Origin: Gnetum montanum
Lineage: Eukaryota > Streptophyta > Gnetopsida > Gnetales > Gnetaceae
NCBI GenBank assembly: GCA_015680685.1
Contig: MNCI01029170.1
Coordinates: 16,555 to 36,683 of the forward strand
Direction: 5' to 3'
DNA length: 20,129 bases
A model generated the notes under the pieces. It worked only from the letters and a program-made list of their open reading frames with translations, did not search any database and was not told the origin of the DNA. Each line of letters begins with the position of its first letter. Position 1 is the stretch's first letter. The translations under genes and the position numbers were made by a program. Shown in pieces: positions 18,100 to 20,129 of this stretch.

Positions 18100-18380
18100 T
18101 GGCTACTATGCCAATTCTAGACCATCATCAATACCAATAGCATGTATGACATAGCCAACATCGTTTGTGTTTAGAGGACCATTATACACCCTTATGGACT
18201 AGTTCTAGGGCCTAACTAAGTTTGCAATGTCAAGCACCAAATCGCCTTTGTCTATCATCCTTTGCAGGTCATCTTATAAAGCTAGGAAAAAATCCTTGCT
18301 ATGACTAGGTAACTAGTGGTAATGATAGAATTGATCCAACCTAAAATGTCTTGGGATTGAGGGCTCATTTGTCATTGCCA
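18100..18380 (-). pseudogene. Gag C-terminal motif (element B)
   Basis: A - frame contains IPRHFRLDQFYHYH, a stop, LPSHSKDFFLAL, a stop, DDLQRMIDKGDLVLD, then NTNDVGYVIHAIG. Tat/Ogre gag proteins have a zinc-finger-like C/H-rich Y-H-x-x-x-x-H-x-x-E-x-C-x-x-L-K element at this place. Here the metal-binding cysteines are not preserved. Known role: nucleic-acid binding by nucleocapsid. The frame differs from the capsid part, so an indel lies between. Confidence 0.65.
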
Positions 18381-18999
18381 AAGTGGGGTTTCTTAGAAAT
18401 TTGTAGTATTTGTCATGTTTTTTGTAGACATCCTCAGATATTTGTTTGTATTTGATGTGTTTGGCTTTTAATAGTTATTCTAGTAGCTCTAAGGACTTTA
18501 GTGGCAATAGGGTATACTTAGAGTGATTCTTGTGCTCAAAGTTGGGCCTTTGAATAACTTGCATTGTAGCCACCAAGGACATAGATTGGTTGGTTGCCTT
18601 GGCACTAGCGTTGGTGCCGTTTTTGTTAGCTAGGGCTTTGGGATACCTAGCCGTTGGCCCCTAGTTGGTTTCCTTAGTCTCCTTGGCTACAATTTCCACC
18701 ATCGTGTTCTTCTTTCCCTTATTCTTATCTCTCCTTGCATGCTGGTTCTTGTAGGCCACATAGGCCAAGTCCTTACTAGCTTTTGCCACATTCTCTATGC
18801 TTTTAGTTTGAGTGAAGTCTTGGCTTAGAGACTATGGGCCCAAGTAGTATATATTTGACATTATAAACTCATTAATTGCACCCTTAAAAATGGCTAGGAG
18901 ATGTGCTTCTACTATCTGTTCTCGTATTTCTTTTAGTGAGGTACTCTAACATTGAATCAATTTCTGCACTAGCTCTAGGTGGTCTTGTTTGACTTACAT
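18381..18999 (-). pseudogene. Gag middle region (element B), degraded
   Basis: Between the capsid domain and the C-terminal motif the - strand is broken by stops and frame changes. A basic patch (WPTRTSMQGEIRIREKKN) and stretches such as NHSKYTLLPLKSLELLE suggest the linker and nucleocapsid part of gag. No open frame of useful length remains, and no other gene is seen on the + strand. Confidence 0.5.
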
Positions 19000-19391
19000 T
19001 AGTTGGTATAAGGTTGCCTCTAAAGCTTCAAATTGTATTTGAAGCATGTTACAAATTAGTTCAAGAGGTCCTCCAAAGAGGAGATAAAGCCTTTGGGTAG
19101 TGCACACCACCAATCTAATGCTTTGCTAGTCAATGATATGGTGAACATGCACATGATGGTATGCGTCCATGCTTGCAATAGGAGGCACTCGAATCTAAAC
19201 ATGACCATATGTGCATTGGGGTCTCCCTCACCATTGTATTTTTTGAATTCAAATAGTGGAACCCCAACTAGAGGAGTTAGAGGAGGGACCATAAGACTTA
19301 TAAGGTCATCTTGGTAGAAGTCCACCACTTTGATAGTTTTGGAGGAGGTAGCTTTGAGTTGCTTCATCTCTTTAGTCAGGATTTGGATCAA
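19000..19391 (-). pseudogene. Gag capsid domain (element B)
   Basis: From about 19391 the - frame encodes a gag (retrotransposon capsid) domain: PLFEFKKYNGEGDPNAHMVM, then the MCMFTISLTSKALDWWCALP block and SSLEDLLN. The Y-x-G-x-G-D-P-x-x-H, A-L-x-W-W and LP-x-G-x-I-S-S motifs are characteristic of plant Ty3 gag. It forms the virus-like particle in the cytoplasm. The sequence breaks into stops after 19056 but resembles gag to about 19000. Its N-terminal neighbour is in a different frame, with the shift near 19395. Confidence 0.88.
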
Positions 19392-20127
19392 CTAGAATGC
19401 TTGATCTAAGTTTTGAGATGCTCTAGTTGACTAAGCTAGTTGAGCTATCTGCTATTGGGTTGGCTATGTGGTCCATCACCGAGTCACCAGTTGCAAAACT
19501 ATGCAATGCACTTGATGCATTAGCTATGCTATGTGCATGATGATTAGGGCAAGTAATGCATGCATGGGTTGACCCAATATTGAAGGCATCGACAAAACAA
19601 GTAGGACGTAGGGTGCCTAAGTTGTTTGGCACTAGGGGATGGGTCGTGCATGGACATATGGTTCAGTTGATATGGTTGTTATAGGCAAAAAAGACTAAAC
19701 GAGTTATGATGATGCTGCAAAGGGTAAGTTAAGGAAAGTTGTTGCATCATAATACATGTATTACATCTGATGCATTACTACTATAGGTGTTAGGCCTGAC
19801 GAATTAGGAAGGTGATGTCAGTGCTATGATTATCTCAAGGAGAATAGGTGAACTAAACTAAGGTGGGGCTAGACTAGGGATTTCTCATTAAAAGGTAGTG
19901 TGGAAGGGGCCCTCACGATTGAAGCAAGCTTCAAAATTGTTCTCTTCCTCTTGTAGGCCTTCCTCATAATCTATTCCTACATCGTGCTCACCTACTCCGA
20001 TGAGCTAGGTTAACAACCAATGGTTGGGCTCCATGAGTGGGATGATATTGAATAAGGAAGGGATATACTCTCTTTCATCCTTGTGGATCAATTCTTAGTT
20101 CCATTTTTCCTCCATGTCAAAGTGATC
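19392..20127 (-). pseudogene. Gag N-terminal region (element B), 5' end beyond the window
   Basis: One - frame can be followed from 20127 to 19423 with about ten stops. It begins DHFDMEEKWN, then EREYIPSLFNIIPLMEPNHW and an acidic run (DYEEGLQEEENNFEACF), and later NNLGTLRPTCFVDAFNIGST and MDHIANPIADSSTSLVN. It lies directly upstream of the capsid domain, so an N-terminal gag extension, long in Tat elements, is the likely identity; I recognise no domain. A frameshift near 19395 separates it from the capsid frame. The stops again are mainly TAG, TAA and TGA at Gln/Arg-like sites. Confidence 0.5.
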
Positions 20128-20129
20128 TA

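Larger units (their letters stand above)
6470..20129 (-). mobile_element. Ty3/gypsy Tat-lineage LTR retrotransposon B (older, split by a 6.4-kb interval)
   Basis: On the - strand gag, protease, RT, RNase H, second RNase H and integrase occur in the canonical order between 20127 and 6777, with a family-specific array behind pol. Motifs and array are homologous to element A. The protease-RT interval (about 16649-10244) contains no sense coding but has array copies at both edges and a + strand gene-like locus. CpG is rare and stops are frequent. A single element is the simplest reading because the order and strand are right, but two partial elements joined by deletion cannot be excluded. Confidence 0.7.

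Overview
The window looks like intergenic heterochromatin from a land plant with a large, retrotransposon-filled nuclear genome (seed plant or similar; the species cannot be told from the sequence). The grounds are decayed Ty3/gypsy polyproteins of the Tat/Ogre type with two successive RNase H domains, loss of CpG and CAG sites, plant-style intron borders in gene-like debris, and no intact host gene. No tRNA, rRNA or CRISPR array is seen.

Layout. Element A (+ strand, 5' end outside the window) has the reverse transcriptase C-terminus, RNase H, a second RNase H and integrase at 1-2618. These lie in one frame broken by 17 stops and one frameshift. A 13-unit, ~31-bp tandem array follows at 2641-3040, then gene-like debris on the - strand (about 3060-4231), then a probable LTR. 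That LTR has a cluster of palindromes (4713-5350), a TATA box at 5570 and an end near 6202.

Element B (- strand) belongs to the same family. Read 5'->3' it runs: gag N-terminus (20127-19392), gag capsid (19391-about 19000), gag C-terminal motif (about 18380-18100), protease (17260-16650), a 12-unit array of the same repeat (16325-15929), then 5.5 kb carrying a decayed multi-exon gene-like locus in antisense (+, 12157-15755). After that come a short array remnant (10443-10376), a candidate splice acceptor at 10244, RT (10243-9070), RNase H (9064-8700), second RNase H (8490-8120), integrase (about 7870-6777) and a 9-unit array (6740-6470).

Interpretation. Positions 1 to ~6205 keep roughly 15-20 CpG per kb, while the rest has about 3-8 per kb (counted by eye on samples). 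This suggests a younger element A inserted at or near the 3' end of an older element B. The protease-to-RT interval of B sits where Ogre elements are known to carry an intron. Here it would be about 6.4 kb, bordered by family-specific repeats, and would hold an antisense gene-like locus. That interval and the palindrome-rich LTR are the most unusual parts. Nothing here appears able to produce an intact protein.
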